Counted from the stretch's first letter, positions 26,573 to 36,117 are shown. The stretch: DNA of 64,000 nucleotides from Cupriavidus agavae (GCF_004217045.1 NZ_SGXM01000006.1:124001-188000); one strand, 5' to 3'. The notes: generated by a model not told the origin, from the letters alone. Numbers and translations are program-made.

Positions 26573-27381
26573 GTGGGCGTCTCCAAGAGAAGTTGATTAG
26601 AAAAACGACTTCGCAGTCTGATGTATAACGCTCGGCCAGTGAGGCAAGTGCGGCGGGAATGATGGCAACTGTGTGTATGGCGAGCACGGTCGGGTGACTG
26701 GGCCTGGCGTCCGTTTCAGCGAGAGGGCAAATTCGAGAAGGCTTCGATTCCTTCCAAAAAGCCTTCGCTGGCATAGGACATTCGCACAAGTTCAAGCGCA
26801 GTCGGCACGTTGTTCCCCATACGCCTTCTTAGATCATGATCGCGATGGATGCACAGTATTTGCAGAAGAGGCGACACCAGCGTCGACTCCTCCGGCCCGA
26901 ATTTCCATGGAGGAGGTTGCAGGACAGAGCACTGACAGCGGCTTGTCAGCTATAAGTACGAAATTCCTCCTACTTCACGCAGCCGGACGTTCGATGCTTA
27001 CCAATGCTACTGCCTCCGCGACTCATCCCCAGAGTGGCGCTCCGGCTGCAGAAGCAGTCCACCGCATATGACTTTCATCGCTCAATGTGTCTGGCATCAT
27101 CGGTGCAGGGTTGGCATCGGCGTTCATGCGTTGAACCAACAAGAATCCGTACGGGACCGGCCAATAGCCCGCCCTTACAGGGCTCGGCATGGCGATGCGG
27201 GACGCGCGCTCCGATAGTCAATCGTCTACGCTGCGTCCCCGCCCTGCTAGTTATGGAGACGATAATGTTCAATGCGTCTGGAGAAGGCTATCGTTATTTT
27301 AGCGAGTCTGGTTTCGCTTTTTGCGCATGCATCCGAAGAGTCCACGAGAACCGTTCGGCCTTCTAGACGCGGCTCAGGCAC
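26573..27381. other. Decayed region between the CitE-like gene and the PobA fragment
   Basis: On the minus strand at about 26580-26700 the phrase LAIHTVAIIPAALASLAERY resembles the start of an Asp/Glu-racemase-type protein, but the rest is out of frame or absent. Other open frames are unconvincing. Nothing intact is supported. Confidence 0.35.
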
Positions 27382-27490
27382 TTCGGAATAGCGGTCGAGC
27401 TTGTGCGGATCGCCCTGCTGGTAGTGAGCGATCAAGCTATCAGCCAGGTAGAGCACGTCACTGGCGGCGAGATTCAGTCCCTTAATGCGG
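27382..27490 (-). pseudogene. Fragment of PobA-type 4-hydroxybenzoate 3-monooxygenase
   Basis: Reads IKGLNLAASDVLYLADSLIA then GDPHKLDRYSE. The K-G-L-N-L-A-A/M-x-D motif binds FAD in p-hydroxybenzoate hydroxylase and is followed there by a helix and R-Y-S. About 35 codons remain of about 390. It abuts the iron-uptake operon. Confidence 0.6.
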
Positions 27491-27515
27491 CTATATGCCG
27501 ATGGCTCGTGGCCAC

Positions 27516-28721
27516 CTATGACCGGAGTCTGTTCGTCCTGCGCGCTCTACGCTTGCGCATCCAGATCACGAGGCCGGTCATGCTGAGCGCCGCCACAACG
27601 ATACCCATGAACGACATCAGCACACGTCCCGGCATGCCCAGTAGACGACCAGAGTGAAGTGGCAACTGCGCCTGCATGAAAATGTCGCCCGCGGTGCCTT
27701 GTCCCGGTACCTTCTCGCCCAGGATCGCACCCGTGTTCCCATCGAGGTAGAGGACCTCGTTTCCCATGCCGTCGTCATCCCGGTCGTCTTCCGGTGTGAA
27801 GAACGCCACGCCGTAGATGCTGAAGCGTTGGGCATAGAAGATGGACCCCGCAGGACGGGTCCAGCCGCGACGGCGACCCTCGGCCTCGGCGGCCACGATG
27901 GCCTGCTCCCGGCTGAGTATCGGCTCGGCAACTTCCCGCTCGCGACTGCCTGGGCGCACCTGGAATGGCGAGGGTGTCAGGGGAGAAAGAAGCGACACGA
28001 GCGGCCGCATGACCTGAGTTCCTAGATTCAGCGAGACCGAGGTCACGGCTAGCATCAGCAGCAACCCCCACACCCAGACGCCGCCGGAGCGGTGGATGTC
28101 GAAGTTGAGTTTGAAGCCGCCCTGGCGCAGCCGGAAGCTCAGCGACTTTCGCCAGGCGCGCGCACTGGGAAACGAGACATATAACGCCAGGAAGCAGTCG
28201 ACAATCCAGACCGCCGACACCACGCCCATCAGCCACACGCCGATGTCGATACCCCAGCCCTTGGGAATGTGCATGGTGTAGTGCAGCTTGTAGAGAAAGG
28301 GCAACAGGTTCTCGCGCGATAGCGATATATGGCCCCATTGGCGCCGCCCCTGAACATGGCCGTTGGCCGGATCCACCGCGACCTGATTGAAGCCAAGGGC
28401 GTAAGGCGCGTTGGTGGCGGGGTCGATGCGCGCAGCGACACCCAGCATGGCCGTATGACCGGGCTCCAGCGTCAGCGGCAGGAAGCTGACCCGTAGTCGC
28501 GGATCCTCCGCCTCGACACGGCGCGCCAGCTCAAGGGGCCCAAGCGGGTGGTCCGTCGCACCGGAGGCGGCCTGGAACAGCCGGGGATTCACCCACTCGT
28601 CGAGTTCGTGATCCCAGGCGATCACCGCGCCGGTGAGGCCGGCGATAAACAGGAAACCGGCGATGAAAAGGCCACACCAGCGGTGCAGAACCACCAGCGC
28701 GCCACGCGTGCGGCCACGCAT
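27516..28721 (-). CDS. PepSY-associated membrane protein, last gene of the siderophore receptor operon
   Basis: 401 residues from the ATG at 28721, which overlaps the receptor stop (TGATG). It has four to five membrane helices: VVLHRWCGLFIAGFLFIAGL with TGAVIAWDHELDEW at the N-terminus, KLHYTMHIPKGWGIDIGVWL in the middle and FMGIVVAALSMTGLVIWMRK at the end. The H-R-W-x-G start and the periplasmic PepSY parts mark the PiuB/PepSY_TM family. Members sit next to TonB siderophore receptors and are thought to act as inner-membrane ferrisiderophore reductases or in iron release. The operon supports that role. Confidence 0.87.
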   Translation of the reverse strand: MRGRTRGALVVLHRWCGLFIAGFLFIAGLTGAVIAWDHELDEWVNPRLFQAASGATDHPLGPLELARRVEAEDPRLRVSFLPLTLEPGHTAMLGVAARIDPATNAPYALGFNQVAVDPANGHVQGRRQWGHISLSRENLLPFLYKLHYTMHIPKGWGIDIGVWLMGVVSAVWIVDCFLALYVSFPSARAWRKSLSFRLRQGGFKLNFDIHRSGGVWVWGLLLMLAVTSVSLNLGTQVMRPLVSLLSPLTPSPFQVRPGSREREVAEPILSREQAIVAAEAEGRRRGWTRPAGSIFYAQRFSIYGVAFFTPEDDRDDDGMGNEVLYLDGNTGAILGEKVPGQGTAGDIFMQAQLPLHSGRLLGMPGRVLMSFMGIVVAALSMTGLVIWMRKRRARRTNRLRS

Positions 28722-31288
28722 CAGAACTGGTAGCGCGCGGACAGCATTGCGTTGCGCGGCTCGCCATAGACGTTGCTCGGGAAACCGACGCTGCCGGACA
28801 GCGCGTTGTAGTACCGCTTGTTGAAGACGTTGTTGATGTTGAGCTGCAGATCCAGCTTCGGTATTGGCTGCCAGCCCACCACCAGATCGACCAGGGTGTA
28901 GGCGCCCTGGGAAATGCGGAACGGCACGCCGCTCGCGGTGCCCTGGTTGTAGATGGAGTCCTGGGCGTAGATCGAGCCACCGATGCGCCAGCCCTGGAAT
29001 GGGCCGCGCAGCCGGTACATGGTCGACAGCTTGAACAGGTGCCGTGGCGTGTCGGTATCGAAGATCGCCCCCACGTTGCTCGCCGTGGCGTCCTTGCGAT
29101 AGCGTGCGATGGCCACGGTGTAGCCAGCCCCCACCTGCCAGTTGGGCGTGATGGCGCCCTGTACTTCGAACTCCACGCCCTGGCTGCGCACCTCGCCCGC
29201 GGCCGAGTAGCACACTACGGTCGGGTAGCTGGCGCACTGGGTCTGGTCGGCGCTGCGGAAGGCACGGTTGTTCTGGTCGATGCGGAACACGGCTGCCGAG
29301 GCATTCAGCGCACCCTCGAAGTACTCGCCCTTGATACCGATCTCGTAGTTCTTGCCCACTACGGGGTCCAGCAGCTTGTTGCTGGCATCCAGGTAATTCT
29401 GGGGTTTGAAGATGTCGGTGTAGCTGGCGTAAAGCGAGTGCTGTGCGTTCAGGTCGAAGACCACGCCCGCGTACTTGGTCAGTTGGTTGTTGACGCTGTA
29501 TCGGTTGTGCGCAGTGACCGATGGCGTGTTGGCGTTGAAATTTGGGTACGTGTTGACGGTGTCGTTGTAGTCGAACCAGTCCAGCCGTCCGCCCAGTATC
29601 AGTTTCAGCCGATCGGTCAGATTCAGGCGCGTGGTGGCATATAGACTTTGCTGGCCGATCCTTGCGTCCATCCAGTCCCGCAGCGCAATGTTCGGGTCCG
29701 CGACGGCACTGGGGTTGAAGTTGTACAGGTTGAGGTTGCTGTTGAGCACCAGGCCCTGGCGACTATTGCCGTTGAAATCGACGTTACGGTAGCTGGCGCC
29801 CAGTACCAGCTCGTGCTTGCGGCCCAGCAGTTCGAAGGGGCCGTTGGCATACACATCCGCACTGCTTTGCTTCTCCCGGTGGGCATTGCGCGCACCCAAC
29901 TGGCTGTAGTTGCCAGTGGTGTAGCTGTAGCTGAGGTAATGGCCCTCCATGTCGACATCGGCCTGCGCGTAGTAGGCCGAGAGGTGCATGCGCCAGCCGT
30001 TGTCGAATCGGTGGTCGAGTCCCACGAAACCGGAGTTCGTGGTCTTGTTCCAGTATTCCCAGTCATTGGCGTAGGAGGTGGATCGCGGAAGTCCGAGATC
30101 GCTGCCGTCGCGCGCCACGGGCAGACCGGTGAAGCCGTTGCCGTGCAGGCGGTTCTCCTGATGCAGTGCGCTCAGCGTGAGCGTGGTGGAAGGAGCCAGA
30201 TCCTTCTCCAGGATGCCGTAGAACGTCTGGCCGTTACTGTTTTCGCCGCGCTTGTAGCTGCCGTAGTCCTGTGCCGCGATCACCGCGCGGCCGCGCAGGG
30301 TGCCGTCCTCCGACAGCGGGCCGGAGGCATCCACCTCCGCCCGATAGCGGTCCCAGGTTCCGGCCTTCACACCGACGGACACCTGCGGCACCTTGGTCGG
30401 CCGCTTGCGCACGAGATTGATGGCCGCCGATGGGTTGCCCGCGCCCTGCACCAGTCCGGTGGCGCCACGTACGATCTCCACGCGGTCGTAGATCGCCATG
30501 TCGGTGGCCAGCAGGTCCTGAGACAGGTTGGAACTGTCCAGGCCCACGGGCAGGCCGTCGTACATGATGTTGTCCACGTACAGGCCGCGTGAATAGAACG
30601 AAGCGCGCTCTGGCCCGAAACGCCGGAAGGTCAGACCCGGAGCGGTCTGCACCACGTCGTTGACCGTCGCCAGACCCTGATCCTGTATGCGTTCATTCGT
30701 GATGACGGTGACCGCCTGCGGCGTCTCGCGCAGCGTCAGTCCGAGCTTCGTGGCCGTGCTGACCGGGCCGGAGTCGGTGTAGGAGCCGGTGCCCTCCGTC
30801 GTGCCGTTCATGCCCGCACCCTGCACGACGACTTCGGGCAGCGTCGCGCCATGACCCGCATCGCCGGTGGTTGCCACCTTGCGCAATACGTAGCCCGCCG
30901 ACGTCGGTACGGCGGTGAGGCCGGTGCCGCGCAACAGTTGCTCGAATCCCTCGTCGCGGCCATAGCTGCCGTTCAGCGCCGGTGCCTGCATGCCCTGCAA
31001 CTGTCCGGCGTCCATCACGATCGATACGCCGGATTGCTGCGCGAAGCGGTTCAGCGATGTCGCCAATGGACCGGCAGGAATGTCATACCGTACCGACTGG
31101 CTTGCGCTCTGCGCGCTGGCGGGCGCGGGTGTGGCGATCCAGAGGGCGGCGGCGCAGCTCAGTTGGACTGCCACGGCCAGCGGCGTCAGCCGCAGAGGGC
31201 GGCGGGCAACGCCCAGGGCACGGTCGGGGTCTGGGCAGCGGGCAGGGCGATAGGGTGTTGCGGACATGCGGGCGGTTCCTCGATTCAT
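28721..31288 (-). CDS. TonB-dependent ferrisiderophore receptor with signalling (STN) domain
   Basis: 855 residues. A long signal region (about 1-60) precedes a secretin/TonB N-terminal signalling domain (about 66-135: VRYDIPAGPLATSLNRFAQQ...), the plug (about 165-280, including LRETPQAVTVITNERIQDQG and SRGLYVDNIMYDGLPVG) and a 22-strand barrel ending in LSARYQF. The STN domain means it also signals to FecR, matching the FecIR pair just upstream. The style is FpvA/FoxA-like hydroxamate or mixed siderophore receptor; the ligand is not readable. There is no siderophore synthesis gene nearby, so this is xenosiderophore uptake at this locus. Confidence 0.93.
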   Translation of the reverse strand: MNRGTARMSATPYRPARCPDPDRALGVARRPLRLTPLAVAVQLSCAAALWIATPAPASAQSASQSVRYDIPAGPLATSLNRFAQQSGVSIVMDAGQLQGMQAPALNGSYGRDEGFEQLLRGTGLTAVPTSAGYVLRKVATTGDAGHGATLPEVVVQGAGMNGTTEGTGSYTDSGPVSTATKLGLTLRETPQAVTVITNERIQDQGLATVNDVVQTAPGLTFRRFGPERASFYSRGLYVDNIMYDGLPVGLDSSNLSQDLLATDMAIYDRVEIVRGATGLVQGAGNPSAAINLVRKRPTKVPQVSVGVKAGTWDRYRAEVDASGPLSEDGTLRGRAVIAAQDYGSYKRGENSNGQTFYGILEKDLAPSTTLTLSALHQENRLHGNGFTGLPVARDGSDLGLPRSTSYANDWEYWNKTTNSGFVGLDHRFDNGWRMHLSAYYAQADVDMEGHYLSYSYTTGNYSQLGARNAHREKQSSADVYANGPFELLGRKHELVLGASYRNVDFNGNSRQGLVLNSNLNLYNFNPSAVADPNIALRDWMDARIGQQSLYATTRLNLTDRLKLILGGRLDWFDYNDTVNTYPNFNANTPSVTAHNRYSVNNQLTKYAGVVFDLNAQHSLYASYTDIFKPQNYLDASNKLLDPVVGKNYEIGIKGEYFEGALNASAAVFRIDQNNRAFRSADQTQCASYPTVVCYSAAGEVRSQGVEFEVQGAITPNWQVGAGYTVAIARYRKDATASNVGAIFDTDTPRHLFKLSTMYRLRGPFQGWRIGGSIYAQDSIYNQGTASGVPFRISQGAYTLVDLVVGWQPIPKLDLQLNINNVFNKRYYNALSGSVGFPSNVYGEPRNAMLSARYQF

Positions 31289-31348
31289 GATCTCTCACAT
31301 GCCTTGACGCACGAGAATCGGAATGTGGAACCGGATCGGAAAAAATTT

Positions 31349-32401
31349 TTATCGCGTGGATGCGCTCGCCATGTCGACGTAGATGAGATACGGCGTCAGT
31401 GTCCGGATGCGCAGTGCCGGGTAGTTGATCGCCAGTAGCTGCAGCGCGCGATCCGTATCGTCCAGCGGCAGGACGGCATTGACACGGATGCCGGCCAGCG
31501 CGTCCCGGTCGAAATACAGCGCGCCACGACGGTTACGTGCCAGTTCGTCGAGAACATCGGCCAGCGGGCGGTCGTTGACCACGAGCTGATGGAACCGCCA
31601 GGCATCGTCGAGGCTGCGCGCATCGATGGGCTCCACCGGGCCGATGCCATCCGGCGTGATCCGCACGCGCTCGCCCGCCTGAACGACGGTCCCTTCGCGC
31701 TCGCCGGTCTGGCGCTGACGCGGCGTTTGGGCCAGGACCCTGGATTCGATGACGTCGAGTACCGTGGCGTGGGCCTCGCGATCCACGACGAACCGGGTGC
31801 CCAGCGCCCGCATGCTGCCATCGCCGGTCTCCACGACAAACGGACGGGCGGCATCCTTGGCCACGTCCACCAGTATCTCGCCTTGCACGAGTTCCACGAC
31901 CCTGCGCGCCGCGTCGTAGCGCAGGTTGACGGCGCTCCCGCCGCGCAGCGTGATGCGGCTGCCGTCGATCAGCGTGCGCGTCTCCCATTCGCCGGACACG
32001 GTGCGGATATCGGCAAGCAGGTAGGCGGGCGGCCAGGCATGAAGAGCCAGCCACGCTGGCATGACGACGAGGCAGGCAAAGGCCAGCGCCATGCCAGCGC
32101 GCTTGAGCCGCTGCGGACGGCGCACGCCGGCACTGGCCGCATCAAGCGCCGAGCGCGCTGGCCGTCCGGAGCCCGCCGTGCTGTCGCGCACGCCACGAAC
32201 CTTGCCGAGCAGGCTTTCGAAACTTGCCGCGGCCCCCGCGTGGCGGGGATCAGCGCGCTTCCATCTCTCGAAATCCGCGCGCGCCTGCTCACGTTCATCG
32301 GGATCGTCCGAAGAAAGCGCGACGATCCATTCCGCAGCTTGCTCAAGCAACAGGTCGTCGGATGATGCGGCCCTGGATTCGGCAGAAGTGCGACGCGGCA
32401 T
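31349..32401 (-). CDS. fecR: FecR-family transmembrane anti-sigma/regulator
   Basis: 350 residues from the ATG at 32401. The cytoplasmic N-domain (LLEQAAEWIVALSSDDPDER with a W-x-x-x-D/S pattern) is followed by one membrane helix about 97-116 (MALAFACLVVMPAWLALHAW) and the periplasmic FecR domain (TRTLIDGSRITLRGGSAVNL, and ALGTRFVVD). An STN-binding C-terminal part follows (LADVLDELARNRRGALYFD). It transmits the receptor state to the ECF sigma factor encoded just upstream; the two genes are almost adjacent (2 bases apart). Confidence 0.92.
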   Translation of the reverse strand: MPRRTSAESRAASSDDLLLEQAAEWIVALSSDDPDEREQARADFERWKRADPRHAGAAASFESLLGKVRGVRDSTAGSGRPARSALDAASAGVRRPQRLKRAGMALAFACLVVMPAWLALHAWPPAYLLADIRTVSGEWETRTLIDGSRITLRGGSAVNLRYDAARRVVELVQGEILVDVAKDAARPFVVETGDGSMRALGTRFVVDREAHATVLDVIESRVLAQTPRQRQTGEREGTVVQAGERVRITPDGIGPVEPIDARSLDDAWRFHQLVVNDRPLADVLDELARNRRGALYFDRDALAGIRVNAVLPLDDTDRALQLLAINYPALRIRTLTPYLIYVDMASASTR

Positions 32402-32403
32402 TG

Positions 32404-32940
32404 TCACAGTGGGTGATCCGCCAGGGCAGCGCATCGCGCCTGGCAATGCAGCAGCGCCTGCACGAGATACTTCTGCACCATGCGCTTGGAGACGCCCATT
32501 TCCACGGCGATGGCCGCCTGCGTCTGATCGTCGAGATAGTGACGCAGGAACGCTTCCCGCACGCGCGCTGGCGCGCCTTCGAGCGCATCGGCAATCTGGG
32601 CCAGGGCCTGGACGGCCATGGCGATCTCTTCCGGGGAGGGGTAGCCGGGCAGCGTATCGGCAACGAGCGCGATCTCGGCCAGGTAAGCCTGCTCGACCAA
32701 TTGACGCCGAGAGCGATCGATCAACAGACGCTTGGCGATGGTGGTCAGGTAGGCACGCGGCTGGTCGATGCCGAGCAATGCATCGCGCGAACTGATGATA
32801 CGCACGAAAGTGTCTTGCGCCACGTCCGCGGCATGGTGCGCGCACCCCAGCTTACCCTGCAGCCAGCGATGAAGCCACCCATGATGGCCGCTGTAGAGAG
32901 CCTCGACTTCTTGATGCTGCGCGAGATCGGACGAAGACAC
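32404..32940 (-). CDS. fecI: FecI-like ECF sigma factor for iron uptake
   Basis: 178 residues from a GTG at 32940, chosen because an in-frame stop lies just upstream. Region 2 (DVAQDTFVRIISSRDALLGI, then PRAYLTTIAKRLLIDRSRR) and region 4 (REAFLRHYLDDQTQAAIAVE, then MGVSKRMVQKYLVQALLHC) are clear and of FecI type. It would direct RNA polymerase to the receptor operon when FecR is signalled. A Fur-box-like site lies about 50 bases upstream, so iron starvation opens the cascade. Confidence 0.92.
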   Translation of the reverse strand: MSSSDLAQHQEVEALYSGHHGWLHRWLQGKLGCAHHAADVAQDTFVRIISSRDALLGIDQPRAYLTTIAKRLLIDRSRRQLVEQAYLAEIALVADTLPGYPSPEEIAMAVQALAQIADALEGAPARVREAFLRHYLDDQTQAAIAVEMGVSKRMVQKYLVQALLHCQARCAALADHPL

Positions 32941-32987
32941 GTTTGGCCTGCCCCACCCGGATCATTCGAGTAAGGGGCGCACTTAGT

Positions 32988-33007
32988 AAATGAGAATGGT
33001 TCGCATT
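32988..33007. promoter_or_regulatory. Fur-box-like site upstream of fecI
   Basis: AAATGAGAATGGTTCGCATT fits the GATAATGATAATCATTATC pattern in its A-A-T-G-A-x-A-A-T and C-A-T-T parts, as common for Fur sites in Burkholderiaceae. It stands 48-67 bases before the fecI start. Confidence 0.65.
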
Positions 33008-33060
33008 GTAGTGCAATTTTGGTCCGCGTTGCTGGATCGCCCACGGAGGGGCGGACGCAT

Positions 33061-33253
33061 GCGCCAGGTAATGGTGCGCGGACTGAAGCGGTTGGACCAG
33101 AGGTTCGTGCTGAGCGTCGTCGCGTACAACCTCGTGCGGATGCACGTTGGGACAGATCCGTCCGCAGTTGCGGGAATCGCGGAAATGAAGGCGGAAACAG
33201 GCCTCCAGCCGGTGAGAAACTCAATGCAAGGGCCCGCAGCTTCCGGATTGTGA
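33061..33253 (+). pseudogene. C-terminal remnant of an IS5/IS1182-type transposase
   Basis: The phrase MVRGLKRLDQRFVLSVVAYN followed by LVRM is the end of DDE transposases of the IS5/IS1182 type (F-V-L-x-x-A-A-Y-N-L-V-R-M). Only about 60 codons remain, with a non-conserved tail. No inverted repeats were identified. Confidence 0.65.
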
Positions 33254-34308
33254 AATCAGAGCGCCCGGCCAGTCGCAATTCAGTGTGGAGTTGCGCCGCA
33301 ATGCGCGATACGTGCGGCCGCTTTGGCGACCTTCATGTTTGGAGCGACCGCGCCAATCTCGAAGTCGACCTATCGGTCACGGCGCTAGCCGCTGCAGCGT
33401 GCATGCCTTCTCGGATCGACTCGGGAAAGCATCCAGACTGTCGCGCGCCGGACTGGGTGACGACCGCCGAGTCGGAAAGTGATTCCCTCACGCCAAGATA
33501 TATTTAACATAATTATCACTCGACCCAAACTGGAGATCGCACCTGGATTCGCGCTGCGCCAGCGGTCTCTCGTACGCACCACTGGGAGTGGGGATGTATG
33601 AGTTTTATCCTACTTTCAATTCGGCACGACGATTCGAATGGATTGCCGTTCCGGCACGAACTGCTTTCGCTGGCGCTCAAGTATTTCACGGCAACGATCA
33701 TTGAGCGTGCCGCAAAGGCAAACGATTCCGTTTCGTCACAAGATACATATCATCCGGCGCTCAAAAATGACCGTGCCGGTCGAGTCGAGATTATCAAAGG
33801 CTACTACGCAGTGACTGCGGTCAGAGCGCCAAAAGTAGAATCCCGAAGAATGGCCGCGCGACTGGGCTGTTGCGCACGTTGGCGCATCCATCGATGCAAA
33901 CTTGACGGGGTACTTTAATAAACTCGCCGAAGCAAAAGTGGGGGGCAGCGTGGCTGTATTCGATCAGACGGCCCGAAACATCCCACCTGCATGTCTGCGT
34001 GTCGGCACGCACCTCGCGAGCTCGGTTCGTAGCAGACCAGCTTATCGTCAAGACCGACGAGTCTGCGGAGCCGGCGCCAACGAACTCGAATCGCATCCCG
34101 GCTCCAGTAGATCGAAATCCAATCGCAGCTAACAAGTCGATCGTTGGGGCCGCCGGCGGCAATTCCCCGGTCTTCCGCGACGTCAACAACCGCTTCTTCT
34201 TCTTATTCGAGTAGCCCATACGTCGAGCCGTGCGGCCAATCGCGCCAGAGCTCGGCGATAGCGAAGGCTTCTTGTCCCGCACCTCGGATCCGGTACCGAA
34301 CGGATTGC
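33254..34308. other. Gene-poor stretch, no supported gene
   Basis: A 106-codon frame at 33598-33918 (plus) and a 153-codon frame at 33821-34282 (minus) exist. They overlap, lack family motifs and have no clear ribosome sites. I see no repeats or RNA genes. The stretch appears to be older insertion debris. Confidence 0.3.
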
Positions 34309-35328
34309 TTACGGAATACCTTTGCCACCCGATGCGCCAAAAACCTGGCCTGTGACATAGCTCGCTTCCGCTGCCGCAAGATCGACATAGAGTGGGGCGA
34401 TTTCACCGGGTTGTCCGGGACGTTTCATCGGTGTATCCCCGCCGAAAGCCTTCAGTTTTTCCATCGTTTGCCCACCACAGACCTGTAGCGGCGTCCAGAA
34501 TGGGCCTGGTGCGACGGCGTTGACGCGGATTCCGCGCCCTGCCATCTGCTTGGCAAGTCCCTTGGTGAAGTTGGTAATCGTAGCTTTGGTGGCGGCATAG
34601 TCGAGAAGGTTCTCGGAGGGGTCCGTCGCATTGACAGAGCTGGTATTGATGATCGCCGCGCCGGGTGGCATACGTGGAATAGCAGCTTTCGTTATCCAGA
34701 ACATCGCGTAGACGTTCGTACGGAAGGTCCAGTCAAACTGTTCCGTGGAGATATCGAGAATTGATTCATGGCTTTGTTGGCGGCCGGCGTTGTTCACCAG
34801 GATGTCCAACCCACCCAATTCCTTGATTGCCGTGGCTACCAGCCGCTCGCAGAATTTCTCGTCGCGAATGTCGCCGGGGATGCGTACCGCTTTGCGGCCG
34901 GCGCTTTCAATGAGGCGTACGACCTCCGTGGCGTCGGGTTCTTCCTGCGGCAGGTAGTTGATGGCCACGTCTGCGCCTTCGCGGGCGTAGGCGATAGCGA
35001 CGGCGCGTCCGATGCCTGAGTCGCCGCCGGTGATCAAAGCCTTGCGCCCAGTCAGCCGTCCGGTCCCACGGTAAGTTGCTTCGCCATGGTCGGGTCGCGG
35101 CGACATTCTGCTAGCAAGTGCGGGCCACTCTTGCGACTGCTCAGGAAAGGGAGGCTTTGGAAATCCTGCTCGCGGGTCCTTCAATCCCCCGTGCGCGCCT
35201 GTGTTATTCGACGACCCGCCAACTGCTGCGGTATCTGCTGCATGCGTTACACCGACAGCCGCCGCCGCGAAACCTGCGGCGCCCTGGACCAAGCGTCGCC
35301 GGGCTCCGGAAAATGTGTCTGCACCCAT
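34309..35328 (-). CDS. SDR-family oxidoreductase with Tat-like signal
   Basis: 339 residues. Unusually for an SDR it starts with a twin-arginine-type signal: GARRRLVQGAAGFAAAAVGV then THA. A YghA/GsiB-like linker (PRAGFPKPPFPEQSQEWPAL) and a classical SDR follow, with TGGDSGIGRAVAIAYA (cofactor loop), NNAGRQQ, the Ser in NTSSVN, and YAATKAT (catalytic Tyr-x-x-x-Lys). The close relatives are YghA-type SDRs that reduce aldehydes or ketones with NADP. If the signal works, the enzyme is exported folded with its cofactor. It is monocistronic. The alternative is a cytoplasmic start after the signal, but no good start codon fits. Confidence 0.85.
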   Translation of the reverse strand: MGADTFSGARRRLVQGAAGFAAAAVGVTHAADTAAVGGSSNNTGAHGGLKDPRAGFPKPPFPEQSQEWPALASRMSPRPDHGEATYRGTGRLTGRKALITGGDSGIGRAVAIAYAREGADVAINYLPQEEPDATEVVRLIESAGRKAVRIPGDIRDEKFCERLVATAIKELGGLDILVNNAGRQQSHESILDISTEQFDWTFRTNVYAMFWITKAAIPRMPPGAAIINTSSVNATDPSENLLDYAATKATITNFTKGLAKQMAGRGIRVNAVAPGPFWTPLQVCGGQTMEKLKAFGGDTPMKRPGQPGEIAPLYVDLAAAEASYVTGQVFGASGGKGIP

Positions 35329-35544
35329 GTCTGTGCTCCGTGCTTTGTGGTTTGAGCTTGTGGCAACGCAACAAGCACGCCATCGCCGTGTGGCGGTAAG
35401 CCATGGGGGGCCGAGAGAACGGGATAATGCCCACTGAGTGCGCTCGCTTCGAACCCAGTTACATAAGGCGATGTTGCTATTGTGATAAGAAGGCTTATCG
35501 CAATAGAAACACGTTCGGAAGGCCGAGAACCGCCCTGTCGGGGC

Positions 35545-35886
35545 CTACTTTGACCGGTATTCCACGGCAAACCGCTCGCACAGTCCGGCCAACCGTTTGT
35601 CGAGCGTCCACAGCCGCGCCTGCGGCGTCAGCAGGGCCGAAGCGAGCAGCACCACGTCCACCAGACCGCATCCGGCGCCATATAGCCGTTCTTGCCCGAC
35701 AAACGCCATCGCCTCCGCGAGCGTGGCCAGCGTGCGGCTTTTCGGCTCCGGAGGCGTGCCGCAAGTGAGTTCGAGCAGCACCATCGGGTGCGACAGGACA
35801 CGATCCGACTCCAGCAAGGCGACGAGCGCAGCGACGCAGCGCTTGAAGTGCGAGACCCACACCGATGTGTCGACCAGCACCATCAT
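35545..35886 (-). CDS. vapC: VapC-type PIN-domain toxin
   Basis: 113 residues. PIN acidic residues are visible: D6 (VLVDTSVW), an Glu in VLLELTCG, Asp in CGLVDVVLLASALL and Asp in LWTLDKRLAGL. It is a small Mg2+-dependent RNase that cuts RNA, often tRNA or rRNA, when free of its antitoxin. The start overlaps the antitoxin gene by four bases. Confidence 0.88.
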   Translation of the reverse strand: MMVLVDTSVWVSHFKRCVAALVALLESDRVLSHPMVLLELTCGTPPEPKSRTLATLAEAMAFVGQERLYGAGCGLVDVVLLASALLTPQARLWTLDKRLAGLCERFAVEYRSK

Positions 35887-36080
35887 AGCGACGGCGCCCG
35901 GCGAGGAATCTCCTGCATGTCGGGCTGCGCGCCACCCAGTGCGGCCAGCCGTTTAGCGGCTTGAACACGCACGAACGTCTTGATGGCCACCCGAAACAGG
36001 TCCGTCCGGTCCATGGACGTGTCGGCCAACTCAAGGGCTTGCTCGTAGAGCGAATCTTCTATTGTGACGGTAGTACGCAT
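35883..36080 (-). CDS. vapB: VapB-type ribbon-helix-helix antitoxin
   Basis: 65 residues from the ATG at 36080; longer in-frame starts lack support. The N-terminus MRTTVTIEDSLYEQALELAD is a ribbon-helix-helix DNA-binding motif, followed by a Lys/Arg-rich helix (FVRVQAAKRLAALGG) for toxin binding. It represses its own operon, probably through the inverted repeat at 36095-36117, and neutralises the toxin encoded directly after it. Confidence 0.85.
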   Translation of the reverse strand: MRTTVTIEDSLYEQALELADTSMDRTDLFRVAIKTFVRVQAAKRLAALGGAQPDMQEIPRRAPSL

Positions 36081-36094
36081 ATTCGCTGCTTCAA

Positions 36095-36117
36095 AATTGA
36101 TGCAGTTTCGCATTAAT
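36095..36117. promoter_or_regulatory. Inverted repeat upstream of vapBC, probable autoregulatory operator
   Basis: AATTGATGC (36095-36103) and GCATTAAT (36110-36117) form a near-perfect inverted repeat with one mismatch and a 6-base spacer, 15 bases before the antitoxin start. It is AT-rich, so it probably overlaps the promoter. Confidence 0.5.

Noticed and set aside
29648-30592. 314-codon plus-strand frame opposite the TonB receptor
   Set aside because: The receptor frame is full length with STN, plug and barrel; the antisense frame has no motif.
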